Assembly: GCA_024281825.1 (NCBI GenBank)
Contig: JAMWZY010000003.1
Span: forward strand, 1 to 43,025
DNA: 43,025 bases
Source of the DNA: Nitrosomonas sp.
Lineage (GTDB): Bacteria; Pseudomonadota; Gammaproteobacteria; Burkholderiales; Nitrosomonadaceae
Direction of reading: 5' to 3'
Shown here: positions 28,269-37,914 of the stretch, one piece after another
Layout of the letters: every line of letters starts with the position of its first letter
Numbering within the stretch: position 1 is the first letter of the stretch
Made by a program: the position numbers and the translations under genes
Notes under the pieces: generated by a model
What the model saw: the letters and a program-made list of their open reading frames with translations, nothing else
Told to the model about the DNA's origin: nothing
Database searches by the model: none

Positions 28269-28733
28269 TTATTCTACTTCAACAAGCTTCTTGATATTTC
28301 TTATGGTTCTTTCAGTTCCATCTTGCACAGCAAAACGCACAAGCTTCTCAAATGGTCTAACATGTAAATCAAGGCTTAATAATTCAAAAACAAAAGTCAA
28401 CCGGCTGCTGCTAACGCTTGTTGACTCAATTACATAGTCGCATCTATAAGGATTAGAAACACCTTCAAAGCAAATGCGCGCGCCCAAATCAAAGAACTTT
28501 ACTTTAAACGTAGATTCCGTACGATTACCTTGGTCGATACGTACCTGACGGCAAATCGTGCCTAGCATAATCGGGCCATCAATCATCTTTTCAAGCTCCT
28601 TGACTTCTGGCGACCATCTTGGATAGTTATCAAGCAAATTAACGCCAATAAAATCAAACAATTTTTCATTGGAAACCTGAATAATTGTACTGGCTTTCCC
28701 AATCACAGGCGTATCTTTAAACAATCCAAGCAT
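28269..28733 (-). CDS. SRPBCC (START-like) ligand-binding domain protein
   Basis: This 154-residue protein has the pattern of a polyketide cyclase/START-like helix-grip fold: an initial strand (KASTIIQVSNEKLFDFIG), the NYPRWSPEVKELEK segment typical of the family, alternating strands, and a long C-terminal helix (RFAVQDGTERTIRNIKKL). There is no signal peptide. AGGAGG lies just before ATG 28733. Such proteins bind hydrophobic ligands; the ligand here is unknown. It sits 30 bp after the flavoprotein gene and 63 bp before the LOV gene. Confidence 0.7.
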   Translation of the reverse strand: MLGLFKDTPVIGKASTIIQVSNEKLFDFIGVNLLDNYPRWSPEVKELEKMIDGPIMLGTICRQVRIDQGNRTESTFKVKFFDLGARICFEGVSNPYRCDYVIESTSVSSSRLTFVFELLSLDLHVRPFEKLVRFAVQDGTERTIRNIKKLVEVE

Positions 28734-28763
28734 ACAAACCTCCTCGATTAAATCTTTTACTCA

Positions 28764-29921
28764 TTAAAGCAGATAGGTATCAATGCCAGACAGCATTAAA
28801 TCATATTGTGCCTCAACAATTTCTTTTATTGCTAAAGCCGAAATTCCCGTCATTAAGTTACTTCTAGTTCCTAGCCAGCCTACTGCATCATGTGGGCCTA
28901 AATTAATGACATATCCCAAATCTTGATGCATATATGGTTCGAGCAATCCTGGAAAACCAGCGTGCCGCAATATATTACGGGCGACCAGTTTACCTTTTCG
29001 TACTGCGGATTGCGCACTACGCGCATTGGTTCCAATTGATTCATAGTTAGAATTATCACCCGCCGTAAAAACATTTGGCAACACTTTATAATTAGCGATT
29101 ACCTGTCCAAACGCATTAGCTGACAAATTGTTTTGAGCTTGCTTACCTAAAAACACCAAGGACACTGTCGATGGCAATGCAAATTGCTGTTGCGTCAGCT
29201 TATTCGTTAATTGGATCTGGCCCGATTGTTGCTGGTAAAAATAACAATGGGGATGAAAAGTAATCTCTAGGTCTTGCATACGGGACTGAACATAGTTATT
29301 AAAGCCTGCGGGGAACGACTCCAGCACACTCCCCTTTGAATGTATCAAACTTAACGTTGCTTTACTTTTGATTCGATTGAGGAAATATTTCAATTCAAAT
29401 AGAAATTGAATGCCTGTTGCGCCACCCCCCACAACTGAAATTGATGGACTTGATTGATTACTGCTATTCAATATTCCAGTAATCAATTCAGAGCCAGATA
29501 TTGTTTCAAAATCTTTTAGCAATAATCTCTCATTCGATTCCTCCACTGCTCGATCCTGGCAACCTATAGTAATGACAAGATAATCAAAATCAAATACTTC
29601 TCCGTCAATAATAAGCTGCTTACATTCCTGAAAATGATGAAAATCTTGGTATGTGAAATCAACAGATGCTTTGACATGGCGACAACCGAAGCGGTTTTCT
29701 ATATCACGAAAAGGTACCAGCATATCTTCTAATGGATAACGAAATGTCTCATGCAGATGAGTCGTCTTGATATGTTGCTCTCTTGGATCAATGACCGTAA
29801 TACTGATATCATGCGCATAACGCGCAAGCGTCGTTAACGTAGCCATGCCGGCGTATCCTCCACCGATAATGACTACCTTAATTTTTTTTTGCTTCGCTAT
29901 GTTAAATGGCAGCAGAGCCAC
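28764..29921 (-). CDS. NDH-2-like FAD-dependent oxidoreductase
   Basis: This 385-residue protein has two dinucleotide-binding motifs, an FAD one near the N-terminus (VVIIGGGYAGMATL) and a second for NAD(P)H (VVGGGATGIQFL), plus the C-terminal FAD segment FTAGDNSNY, in the order of type II NADH dehydrogenases and sulfide:quinone-type reductases. I chose GTG 29921, which has AAGGAG 5 nt upstream, over TTG 29939. No SQR-type cysteine pair is obvious. It probably oxidises NADH and reduces quinone or another acceptor. It may be co-transcribed with gluQRS upstream and the SRPBCC and LOV genes downstream. Confidence 0.82.
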   Translation of the reverse strand: MALLPFNIAKQKKIKVVIIGGGYAGMATLTTLARYAHDISITVIDPREQHIKTTHLHETFRYPLEDMLVPFRDIENRFGCRHVKASVDFTYQDFHHFQECKQLIIDGEVFDFDYLVITIGCQDRAVEESNERLLLKDFETISGSELITGILNSSNQSSPSISVVGGGATGIQFLFELKYFLNRIKSKATLSLIHSKGSVLESFPAGFNNYVQSRMQDLEITFHPHCYFYQQQSGQIQLTNKLTQQQFALPSTVSLVFLGKQAQNNLSANAFGQVIANYKVLPNVFTAGDNSNYESIGTNARSAQSAVRKGKLVARNILRHAGFPGLLEPYMHQDLGYVINLGPHDAVGWLGTRSNLMTGISALAIKEIVEAQYDLMLSGIDTYLL

Positions 29922-29959
29922 ATCATCTCCTTGATTCAAAACTCATCTTCAATTCATCG

Positions 29960-30886
29960 TCAAGCGCAACTATTGATTCCTTGAGTAGGGTCTCGTGGAA
30001 TCTGTTGTATTCGCCAATTTTTCTTCGCCCATCGCCAGAACGAAGCAATATCACCTTGCGCAATTTCCGCTGGGGGATTCTGCCCAAGAAATCGCATTAC
30101 TTGAATCAAATATGTTAATGCGCAAGATAATTCGATTGCTGGCGCATGAGTTTGTTTACTCAATTTTTCGCTCGCTGCATTGATTGCCACAGGCAAATGC
30201 ATATAGTGGGGAGTGTCATAACCCAGCAATTGCTGTAGAAAAATCTGGCGTGGGGTAGAATCGAGCAAATCAGCACCACGTACCACATGCGTGATACCCT
30301 GCTGTGCATCATCAACAACCACCGCCAATTGATACGCATAAATTCCATCAGCGCGACGTAAAATAAAATCGCCAATTTCCTGCTTGAGATTTTGTCTGCA
30401 TAATCCTCGCAAGAAATCTTCAAATACAATTGACTCATGATGGGTTCGAACTCGTAAAGCACGTGCATCTTTAGTGAAGCTCGAGTTTCCACTACAAGTG
30501 CCCGGGTAAATGGGGCCATTGATACCAACGATGCTAGAGTCCGCGATTTCCTTTCGTGAGCACACACAAGAATAGATTAAATCTCGTTGATTTAATTCCT
30601 CCAATGCTGCTTGATAATGCGCCAAACGCTGATTTTGGTAAGTAACTTGGCCATCCCATTCCATTCCTAACGCCTCAAGTATATGTAATATATGACTCGC
30701 CGCTCCTTTAATTTCACGTTGCCGATCTAAATCTTCAATTCTCACGACCCATTGCCCATCATTAAATTTCGCATCCAGATAACTTCCCACCGCCGCAATT
30801 AACGATCCAAAATGCAGAGGCCCTGTAGGTGAAGGCGCAAATCGCCCGCAGTATGTAGATTTAGCGATCTTAACTGTATTTCCCAA
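29960..30886 (-). CDS. gluQ: Glutamyl-Q tRNA(Asp) synthetase
   Basis: This 308-residue truncated GluRS-like enzyme has the HIGH-type motif in GRFAPSPTGPLHFGSL, a zinc site with CVC and a later Cys (YPGTCSG), and the KMSKS-like KLSKQ. It lacks the anticodon-binding domain, as expected for GluQRS, which glutamylates queuosine in tRNA-Asp. The frame opens at a TTG (30886); a weak AGGT lies upstream. The next gene on the strand, the flavoprotein, begins 38 bp later. Confidence 0.93.
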   Translation of the reverse strand: MGNTVKIAKSTYCGRFAPSPTGPLHFGSLIAAVGSYLDAKFNDGQWVVRIEDLDRQREIKGAASHILHILEALGMEWDGQVTYQNQRLAHYQAALEELNQRDLIYSCVCSRKEIADSSIVGINGPIYPGTCSGNSSFTKDARALRVRTHHESIVFEDFLRGLCRQNLKQEIGDFILRRADGIYAYQLAVVVDDAQQGITHVVRGADLLDSTPRQIFLQQLLGYDTPHYMHLPVAINAASEKLSKQTHAPAIELSCALTYLIQVMRFLGQNPPAEIAQGDIASFWRWAKKNWRIQQIPRDPTQGINSCA

Positions 30887-31053
30887 AAAGCATTACCTAT
30901 CAAATCATTTCTAATTAAAAACACTAAAAATCTGCAATATTGTATGGCACAAATTGCTACGGCTACGCATCCAGTAAATCGACTATAATTTAATTACGCA
31001 TGGTTTCATAGCGAATTTGTTCATTCTGTTTTTTTTATTTCTTTAAATTGCGT

Positions 31054-32451
31054 ATGCATATTCATATACTTGGAATTTGTGGTACCTTCATGGGCGGAAT
31101 CGCCGTTATTGCACGCGAATCCGGATTCAAAGTAACGGGCTGCGATCAAAATGTTTATCCACCGATGAGCACTCAACTCGAAGCCCAAGGAATAGAATTG
31201 ATTTCAGGATATTCCCCAGATCAAATTGCGCTACAACCGGATCTATACGTAATTGGCAACGTAATTACCCGAGGCAATCCTCTGATGGAAGAAATTCTGA
31301 ATCAGAACTTACCCTACATTTCTGGCCCCCAATGGTTGTCAGAAAATATTCTGCGCCATCGCTGGGTTCTCGCAGTTTCTGGCACGCATGGAAAAACAAC
31401 AACCAGCTCAATGGTGGCATGGATACTTGAGTACGCAGATCTCAATCCAGGATTCTTGATTGGTGGCATACCCGAAAATTTTGGTATTTCTGCAAGAATA
31501 GGCAACGCCCCCACCAGCTCAAAACCAACTGACGGCAGTGTTAGTGAGCCCTCTCCTTTTTTTGTCATCGAGGCGGATGAGTATGACACCGCATTCTTTG
31601 ACAAGCGCTCTAAATTTGTTCATTACCGCCCTAGAACAGTCATTCTCAATAATCTTGAGTTTGATCACGCCGATATTTTCCCGGATTTAGCGGCAATCGA
31701 GCGTCAGTTTCATCATCTTATCCGTATTGTACCCAGTGCAGGTTTACTAATCTCAAATGGCAAAGACACCAACTTAAATCATTTACTTCAACAAGGTTAC
31801 TGGACGCCGATCGAAGAATTTGGCACTGAAACCGGTTGGCATTTCGCTGTACAACCCGACAACGGGATAAAAATATTTTTTAAGCATGCCTATCAAGATA
31901 GTCTGTATTGGGATTTATTTGGCGAGCACAATCATATGAATGCATTGGCCGCGCTATTGGCCGCACGCCATGCAGGGGTCCCGATTCAAATCGGTATCGA
32001 AGCATTGATGCGCTTCAAAAGCGTCAAACGACGCATGGAAAAACGCGGCAGCATTAATGGAATTACGCTCTATGATGATTTTGCGCATCACCCAACTGCG
32101 ATACGAACGACGCTCAGTGGACTGAGAACATATATTGGTAAAGAAAAACGCATCATTGCAGTATTTGACCCTCGTTCAAACACAATGAAAATGGGTGTTT
32201 GGAGAAATGATCTTGCAAATAGTCTTACGGATGCCGATCAGATCTTTTGCTTTACCGCCGATGCGCCATGGGCGAAAGCAGCTCTAAGTCAATTAGAAGG
32301 AAAAGTGAGTTGCCATGATGATTTGGATCAAATGATTCAGGAAATTTGCATTGTGGCAAAACCGGAAGATCATATTTTAATCATGAGTAATGGCAGTTTT
32401 GGCGGAATTCACGAAAAAATATTATTACAACTCAAAAATAGGGTTGTTTAA
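31054..32451 (+). CDS. mpl: UDP-MurNAc:L-Ala-gamma-D-Glu-meso-DAP ligase (Mpl)
   Basis: This 465-residue Mur-ligase family enzyme reattaches recycled murein tripeptide to UDP-MurNAc. It begins MHIHILGICGTFMGGIA, the family signature, at ATG 31054 (an in-frame TTG at 31048 adds two residues). The ATP-binding loop is VSGTHGKTTTSS, followed by FVIEADEYDTAFFDKRSKF and the C-terminal YDDFAHHPTAI. The lack of a clear Shine-Dalgarno is notable. It stands alone between oppositely oriented genes. Confidence 0.96.
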   Translation: MHIHILGICGTFMGGIAVIARESGFKVTGCDQNVYPPMSTQLEAQGIELISGYSPDQIALQPDLYVIGNVITRGNPLMEEILNQNLPYISGPQWLSENILRHRWVLAVSGTHGKTTTSSMVAWILEYADLNPGFLIGGIPENFGISARIGNAPTSSKPTDGSVSEPSPFFVIEADEYDTAFFDKRSKFVHYRPRTVILNNLEFDHADIFPDLAAIERQFHHLIRIVPSAGLLISNGKDTNLNHLLQQGYWTPIEEFGTETGWHFAVQPDNGIKIFFKHAYQDSLYWDLFGEHNHMNALAALLAARHAGVPIQIGIEALMRFKSVKRRMEKRGSINGITLYDDFAHHPTAIRTTLSGLRTYIGKEKRIIAVFDPRSNTMKMGVWRNDLANSLTDADQIFCFTADAPWAKAALSQLEGKVSCHDDLDQMIQEICIVAKPEDHILIMSNGSFGGIHEKILLQLKNRVV

Positions 32452-32498
32452 TTGCAAAGCCCAAACTCTTCATCTGTCGCATAACAATAACAAAAACC

Positions 32499-33026
32499 TT
32501 AACCTCCTGAAAACTCACACAGAGAAAATACTTTACATCCCATACTAGTTAAACGCATTCTACCGCCAACATCGGGTAAGTCAATTACAAAACAGCATTC
32601 AACGACTTCTCCTCCCATATCATGTATCAACCCTACGGCCGCTTCGGCGGTACCACCCGTTGCAATTAGATCGTCAACCAACAGCACGCGCTCACCAGGT
32701 TGAATAGCATCGATATGGATTTCGATACGGTCACAGCCATACTCCAACTGGTAATTTCTACCGATCGTTTCAGCAGGCAATTTGTTTTGCTTTCTAATGG
32801 GAACAAAACCTTTTTGTAATTGAAAGGCGACAGGGGCACCAATGATAAATCCCCGAGATTCGATTCCAACGACTTTATCAATGCCTACATCCCTATAACG
32901 CAATGCAATCTCATCAATAGCTGTGTGAAATGCAACGGCATCTTTCAGTAAAGTAGTGATGTCACGAAACATAATTCCGTGGCGCGGATAGTTAGGAACA
33001 ACACGAATAAGTGAGCTAATCGACAT
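32499..33026 (-). CDS. apt: Adenine phosphoribosyltransferase
   Basis: This 175-residue enzyme makes AMP from adenine and PRPP. The start MSISSLIRVVPNYPRHGIMF at ATG 33026 is family-typical. The PRPP-binding loop LLVDDLIATGGTA and the GIESRGFIIGAP segment are present. The frame stays open upstream to 33086, but that would run through the nirK terminator hairpin, so the shorter start is used. It lies downstream of nirK on the same strand, behind that hairpin. Confidence 0.96.
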   Translation of the reverse strand: MSISSLIRVVPNYPRHGIMFRDITTLLKDAVAFHTAIDEIALRYRDVGIDKVVGIESRGFIIGAPVAFQLQKGFVPIRKQNKLPAETIGRNYQLEYGCDRIEIHIDAIQPGERVLLVDDLIATGGTAEAAVGLIHDMGGEVVECCFVIDLPDVGGRMRLTSMGCKVFSLCEFSGG

Positions 33027-33074
33027 AACAGTTTTAGTTGATTTGTGTAACAAAAGCATTTTCAGCAGAAATAA

Positions 33075-33108
33075 CGAAGGCCCCAACCACTCAAGGCTGA
33101 GGCCTTCG
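33075..33108 (-). terminator. Hairpin after nirK
   Basis: Arms CGAAGGCC (33075-33082) and GGCCTTCG (33101-33108) form a GC-rich stem 50 bp beyond the nirK stop. On the minus strand it is followed by TTATTTCTG, a weak T-tract. Probable terminator or attenuator between nirK and apt. Confidence 0.65.
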
Positions 33109-33157
33109 ATATTACTTCAAGTTATACTAGATTTTTTTCTTACATCCAATAAAAATC

Positions 33158-34261
33158 TTAGTGATCCATAGCAGCTTTTGCATCAAAGCTAGCTGGTTTT
33201 TTAACTTGTGTCATCAAATCATCGTCCCATTTACCTTCGACATTCATGTGAAGCGCAGCACCTAACAGTACAGCTTCAATCAAGTTATGACTGAGGTAAA
33301 CATATAATCCAGGTTGTTTAAATTCATATGCTGCAGCAACTGCTGCACCAGCAGGAACAAACCAGGTTTCTTGGCTGGTTAAAGGAACGTCACTGAATGA
33401 ACCACCGACCCAGTACAGATCAGCATGACCACCAATCAAGTGTGGATAGGAAGGACGGTTAGCTTGTGAGTGAACAAATAGAACTTTTTCACCAACTTTC
33501 GCTTTCAATGCATTGTCACCAGTAATTGCGCCCATTGAACCATTAAACACTACGTGTGAAGGAATAAGCCCTTTGGCAGTTTCCAACATTTCGTGCATAC
33601 CTTCGGCAGGTGACGCATAAGATTTATATCCACCTTTACCATCTTTCGGCAAGTAAAAGTCTTGTTCGCCAATGTAGAAGGCTTTGTCATATTTGTATGA
33701 TTTACCTTTAGCATCTTTCAATCCATCACGTGGCAATACCATGATAGCGCCACTCATGCCAGAGATTACGTGAAAAGGAATCATCGTTCCACCCGGAGCA
33801 CAGTGATAAACAAATACGCCTGGTTTAACTGCCTTCCAACGAAGCACAACTTCTTCACCAGGTTGCACTAAGGTCAATCCTGCACCACCTAAAGCACCAG
33901 TTGCTGCGTGAAAATCTACGTTATGTGCCAAAGTACTGGTTTTGGGGTTGGACAACGTTAATTCCAAATAGTCGCCCTCATGCAAAATAATCAGTGGACC
34001 CGGAACGCTGCCATTAAAAGTTAAGGCCCAAATTTTTGCACCAGGAGCCACTTCAAGTAATTTCTCCTGAGTTTCCATACGAACTTCAACAATTCTTGGT
34101 CCGCCAGTCACAACTTGATCATGCTTTGGAACATTCGGTGGAGCCACCAATTCTTGTTTAATACGTGGTAATTTAGAATAGTCTGTTTGTGCTACAGCGG
34201 ACTGTGACGCTGCAAAACAGAGCAATCCTAATCCTAAAACTGCCTGAACTGCTTTAATCAT
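33158..34261 (-). CDS. nirK: Copper-containing nitrite reductase NirK
   Basis: This 367-residue periplasmic enzyme reduces nitrite to nitric oxide. A signal peptide (about 1-24, ending AVAQ) precedes two cupredoxin domains. Ligands by position: type 1 copper His113, Cys154, His164, Met169; type 2 copper His118, His153 and a C-terminal His in YLSHNLIEA; catalytic Asp116 (NVDFHAATG). The loop between Cys154 and His164 is one residue longer than in Alcaligenes NirK. ATG 34261 is preceded by GGAGGGAG; ATG 34273 lies in that site and was rejected. In N. europaea nirK ends an ncgABC-nirK operon; here no ncg genes are adjacent. Confidence 0.95.
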   Translation of the reverse strand: MIKAVQAVLGLGLLCFAASQSAVAQTDYSKLPRIKQELVAPPNVPKHDQVVTGGPRIVEVRMETQEKLLEVAPGAKIWALTFNGSVPGPLIILHEGDYLELTLSNPKTSTLAHNVDFHAATGALGGAGLTLVQPGEEVVLRWKAVKPGVFVYHCAPGGTMIPFHVISGMSGAIMVLPRDGLKDAKGKSYKYDKAFYIGEQDFYLPKDGKGGYKSYASPAEGMHEMLETAKGLIPSHVVFNGSMGAITGDNALKAKVGEKVLFVHSQANRPSYPHLIGGHADLYWVGGSFSDVPLTSQETWFVPAGAAVAAAYEFKQPGLYVYLSHNLIEAVLLGAALHMNVEGKWDDDLMTQVKKPASFDAKAAMDH

Positions 34262-34337
34262 ATCTCCCTCCATAAAAGATGAACTTTATGCTTGTTTTAT
34301 TTTTTCGCAAATCTAACTTGTTAATGTAATACACTAT

Positions 34338-34359
34338 AATTAAACAAAATTATTTAATT
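34338..34359. promoter_or_regulatory. AT-rich dyad upstream of nirK
   Basis: AATTAAA and TTTAATT are separated by 8 nt, centred about 87 bp upstream of the nirK start. Position suits an operator, but the sequence does not match the NsrR consensus that controls nirK in N. europaea. AT-rich dyads arise easily by chance. Confidence 0.25.
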
Positions 34360-34516
34360 GATTACACTAGCATCTGCCCTTTTTCTAAAGAGCAAGGGCG
34401 GAACGGCGAATATACACGTTCCAAGAAAAACTGTCCATGCCTCTCATACATAACATCCAGTAATAAAAGCCTTATTGATATTATTGTCATTGCGAATTTG
34501 ACTTGTTTTTCTTACC

Positions 34517-36493
34517 TTATCCTTGCATTAATTTGATTTCTGCAGCCGCCAGATTTTCCTGTGTTCCCTTGAGCACCACCACATCGCCCGCTTCCAACTT
34601 CGTATCAACACTCGGTAATAACCCGCGGATATTACGTCGACGCACAGCGATCACTTCCACGGTCAACGTCTTTAAATTTATCTCTGCCAACGTTTTGTTG
34701 ATCGCCGCTGCCGCTGGCAGAATCGTAAGCGTATGTAAATGTAAATGCGGAAATAGATTTTCGTTCACTTCATTCGTCTCATCTGATACTCCATGATAGA
34801 AGCCACGTAGCAAGCTGTAGCGCTGTTCACGAATACTACGGATACGACGCAATATCCTACCAGTAGAAATATTCACAAACATTAGCGCATGCGATGCAAG
34901 CATCAAACTTCCCTCCATAATCTCCGCAACCACCTCTGTAACACCCGCTTTTTTCAACACATCCACTTCTGATTCATCCATGACCCTCGCCACCACAGAT
35001 AGCTCAGGATGCAATTCTTGTACGTGCTCAAGGATTTTTAAAGTGGAACGGATATTGTGATAGCTCACCACGAGCACTTTGGCACGCATCAATCCTGCAG
35101 CGATTAAAACCTCACGTTTTGCCGCATCACCATAGACAACTGATTCACCAGCAGCTCTCGCTTCATGAATACGCTTAGGATCAAGATCCAAAGCAATAAA
35201 ATTGATCGATTCTTGTTCCAGGATTCTTGCTACACTTTGGCCACTACGGCCATAACCACAAATAATCACATGATCTTGCTGCGACATAGTTTGTGCCGCA
35301 ATAGAGGTAATCTGCATTGCTTTTTGCATCCAATCCGAACCATAAGAACGTCGGATGATGAATTCACTATATTCGATCAAGAAAGGCGCGATAAATAATG
35401 ACAATACCATCGCTGCTAGAACAGGTTGCAGCACGGCACTGCTAATCAACTGTAATGCACTGGCCTGCGCCAACAATACGAAACCAAACTCACCCGCTTG
35501 CGCTAAACTCATGCCCGTCCGAAATGCCACACTTAGGTCAGTACCAAATAAGCGAGATAATCCAATGATGAGAGCAGTTTTTAATACGATCAAGGTCAAT
35601 AGAATCACCAATACCCAGAAAAAATTCTCAATGAGCACCTGCACATCAAGCAACATGCCAATCGTGACAAAAAACAATCCCAATAACACATCTCGGAACG
35701 GCCTAACATCTTCTTCGACCTGATAGCGATACTCTGTTTCAGAAATTAACATACCGGCAAGGAATGCGCCTAAAGCCAGTGATAACCCTGCCATTTGAGT
35801 CACCCAAGCCAAACCCAACGTAATCAACAATACATTCAAAACAAATAACTCAGATGACCGCTGCTGCGCCACAACATGAAGCCAGGAGCGCATTAATTTC
35901 TGACCAAAAAATAAAATGATTGCTAACACCACTGCAATTTTTACAAAAGCTATCAATAAATCACTGGTCCCACGATCAAAACCAGAACTCAGTGCAGGAA
36001 CAATGATGAGCAATGGAATTACCATCAAATCCTGGAACAACAGTACACCAATAATTTGCCTACCATGCTCGGAATTTAATTCCAGGCGTTCTGCGAGCAA
36101 TTTAATCACGATTGCTGTGGATGACATGGCGAGCGCACCGCCCAATACAAATCCAACATACCAATCCAAATCGATAAGCCACGCCGCTCCCATGACCAAT
36201 GCAACGGTACACAAAACTTGTGCAGTACCAAAACCGAATACAAGGCGTTTCATAGCCACCAATTTGGGCAAGCTAAATTCTAGGCCAATGGTAAACATCA
36301 AAAAAACCACACCAAACTCTGCCAAATGCCGCGTTTCCTCGTCTTCAGAAATCCAACCCAATGCGTGTGGCCCAATGATGACGCCTGCTAACAAGTACCC
36401 CAGCATCGGTGGAAGCTTTAACAGGCGAAACACCACCACGGCCATTACCGCAGTTGCCAATAAAATAAGCACAGGTTGAAGAGGATCAGTCAT
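34517..36493 (-). CDS. Kef-type K+/H+ antiporter (CPA2 family)
   Basis: This 658-residue protein has a CPA2 Na+/H+-exchanger domain (about 1-385, some 12 hydrophobic helices), a TrkA-N/RCK NAD-binding domain (DHVIICGYGRSGQSVARILE) and a TrkA-C domain at the C-terminus (about 570-655). This is the organisation of KefB/KefC/YbaL. E. coli KefB/C are gated by glutathione and its adducts. The glutathione synthesis genes begin 118 bp away on the opposite strand, which makes such gating attractive but unproven. The gene is convergent with none and reads toward nirK. Confidence 0.92.
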   Translation of the reverse strand: MTDPLQPVLILLATAVMAVVVFRLLKLPPMLGYLLAGVIIGPHALGWISEDEETRHLAEFGVVFLMFTIGLEFSLPKLVAMKRLVFGFGTAQVLCTVALVMGAAWLIDLDWYVGFVLGGALAMSSTAIVIKLLAERLELNSEHGRQIIGVLLFQDLMVIPLLIIVPALSSGFDRGTSDLLIAFVKIAVVLAIILFFGQKLMRSWLHVVAQQRSSELFVLNVLLITLGLAWVTQMAGLSLALGAFLAGMLISETEYRYQVEEDVRPFRDVLLGLFFVTIGMLLDVQVLIENFFWVLVILLTLIVLKTALIIGLSRLFGTDLSVAFRTGMSLAQAGEFGFVLLAQASALQLISSAVLQPVLAAMVLSLFIAPFLIEYSEFIIRRSYGSDWMQKAMQITSIAAQTMSQQDHVIICGYGRSGQSVARILEQESINFIALDLDPKRIHEARAAGESVVYGDAAKREVLIAAGLMRAKVLVVSYHNIRSTLKILEHVQELHPELSVVARVMDESEVDVLKKAGVTEVVAEIMEGSLMLASHALMFVNISTGRILRRIRSIREQRYSLLRGFYHGVSDETNEVNENLFPHLHLHTLTILPAAAAINKTLAEINLKTLTVEVIAVRRRNIRGLLPSVDTKLEAGDVVVLKGTQENLAAAEIKLMQG

Positions 36494-36610
36494 AACGAAT
36501 TAAACAATAAAGAAAACGAATGATCGATGAAGATACTGAATGATTACTAGGTTTACAACCTATTCCTGACATGATGCTATAATGATCACGACTTAATACT
36601 TCAAATAGAA

Positions 36611-37906
36611 ATGTCAATACCCCATCTTTCAACCGCATTACGCGGTCCGCTGCTTGATCTTGAAAACCGAATAATCAGTGCAATGCCTGACATAGAACAT
36701 TGGTTAAGAAAAAAATGGCGGGATCATACGGTACCTTTTTATTGCTCAGTCGACTTACGTAACAGTGGATTCAAACTGGCTCCAGTCGACACCAATTTAT
36801 TTCCAGGTGGATTTAACAATCTAAATCCGGACTTTACGCCGTTATGTATTCAAGCCATGATGAGCGCAATTGAGAAAATTTGCCCAGATGCCCACAGCTT
36901 ACTATTAATTCCGGAAAATCACACACGCAATACTTTTTATCTGCAAAATATTGCTACGTTGCAAAACATTATGCAGCAAGCAGGACTCAATGTTCGCATC
37001 GGTACTTTGTTATCGGAAATTTCAGTCGCCACAAAATTGAACCTACCTAATGGGCAGAGCATTACATTAGAACCCGTCATACGAAAAAATGGTCAATTAG
37101 GTGTACAAGGTTTTGAACCCTGTGCTGTGCTATTGAATAACGATTTATCCACTGGTGTTCCTCCCATTTTACAAAACCTAAACCAGATTGTTATCCCACC
37201 ACTACATGCCGGCTGGTCCACACGACGAAAATCACGACATTTTGCAGCGTATAATCAAATTGCCGAAGAATTCTCAGCACTACTCGGAATTGATCCATGG
37301 TTAATCAATCCTTTCTTTACTGCATGTGGACAAATCAATTTTCGCGATAAACAAGGAGAAGATTGTGTCGCGGAAGCAATTAACCAAATACTCGATGCAA
37401 TCAGGGAAAAATATCAACAGTACGGCATTAAAGAAGATCCCTTTGTGATTGTCAAAGCAGACTCAGGAACCTATGGCATGGGTATCATGACCGTTAAAGA
37501 TGGCTCTGACATTTATAACCTAAATCGGAAACAACGCAACAAAATGGCTGTTGTCAAGGAAGGATTACCGGTTTCCAATGTACTCGTCCAAGAAGGCGTC
37601 TACACTTTTGAAAATATCAACCAGGCCGTTGCAGAGCCGGTCGTTTACATGATTGACCGCTATGTTGTCGGAGGATTTTATCGAGTACACACTGGACGAG
37701 GTATTGATGAAAATTTAAACGCTCCCGGCATGTATTTTGTCCCATTGGCATTTGAAACCACCTGCTTGGAGCCAGACACAAACCAGCCCAACTCAATTCC
37801 CAATCGTTTTTATGCCTACGGCGTCGTTGCCCGTCTTGCGCTTTTGGCCGCTGCGCTTGAATTAGAGCAAGATTATCCAAAGATTTCCGAACCTTTACCC
37901 GCATAA
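36611..37906 (+). CDS. gshA: Glutamate-cysteine ligase (proteobacterial gshA type)
   Basis: This 431-residue protein belongs to the glutamate-cysteine ligase group first noted in Acidithiobacillus and found across betaproteobacteria, distinct in sequence from E. coli GshA. It shows FYCSVDLRNSGFKLAPVDTN near the N-terminus and VIVKADSGTYGMGIMTV in the C-terminal ATP-binding part. It makes gamma-glutamylcysteine, the first step of glutathione synthesis. Its stop is 8 bp before gshB, indicating an operon. Confidence 0.93.
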   Translation: MSIPHLSTALRGPLLDLENRIISAMPDIEHWLRKKWRDHTVPFYCSVDLRNSGFKLAPVDTNLFPGGFNNLNPDFTPLCIQAMMSAIEKICPDAHSLLLIPENHTRNTFYLQNIATLQNIMQQAGLNVRIGTLLSEISVATKLNLPNGQSITLEPVIRKNGQLGVQGFEPCAVLLNNDLSTGVPPILQNLNQIVIPPLHAGWSTRRKSRHFAAYNQIAEEFSALLGIDPWLINPFFTACGQINFRDKQGEDCVAEAINQILDAIREKYQQYGIKEDPFVIVKADSGTYGMGIMTVKDGSDIYNLNRKQRNKMAVVKEGLPVSNVLVQEGVYTFENINQAVAEPVVYMIDRYVVGGFYRVHTGRGIDENLNAPGMYFVPLAFETTCLEPDTNQPNSIPNRFYAYGVVARLALLAAALELEQDYPKISEPLPA

Positions 37907-37914
37907 TCCGCAAT

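Noticed and set aside
34338..34359. NsrR or FNR operator before nirK
   Set aside because: The AT dyad there does not contain the AAATGCATTT-like or TTGAT-N4-ATCAA patterns.
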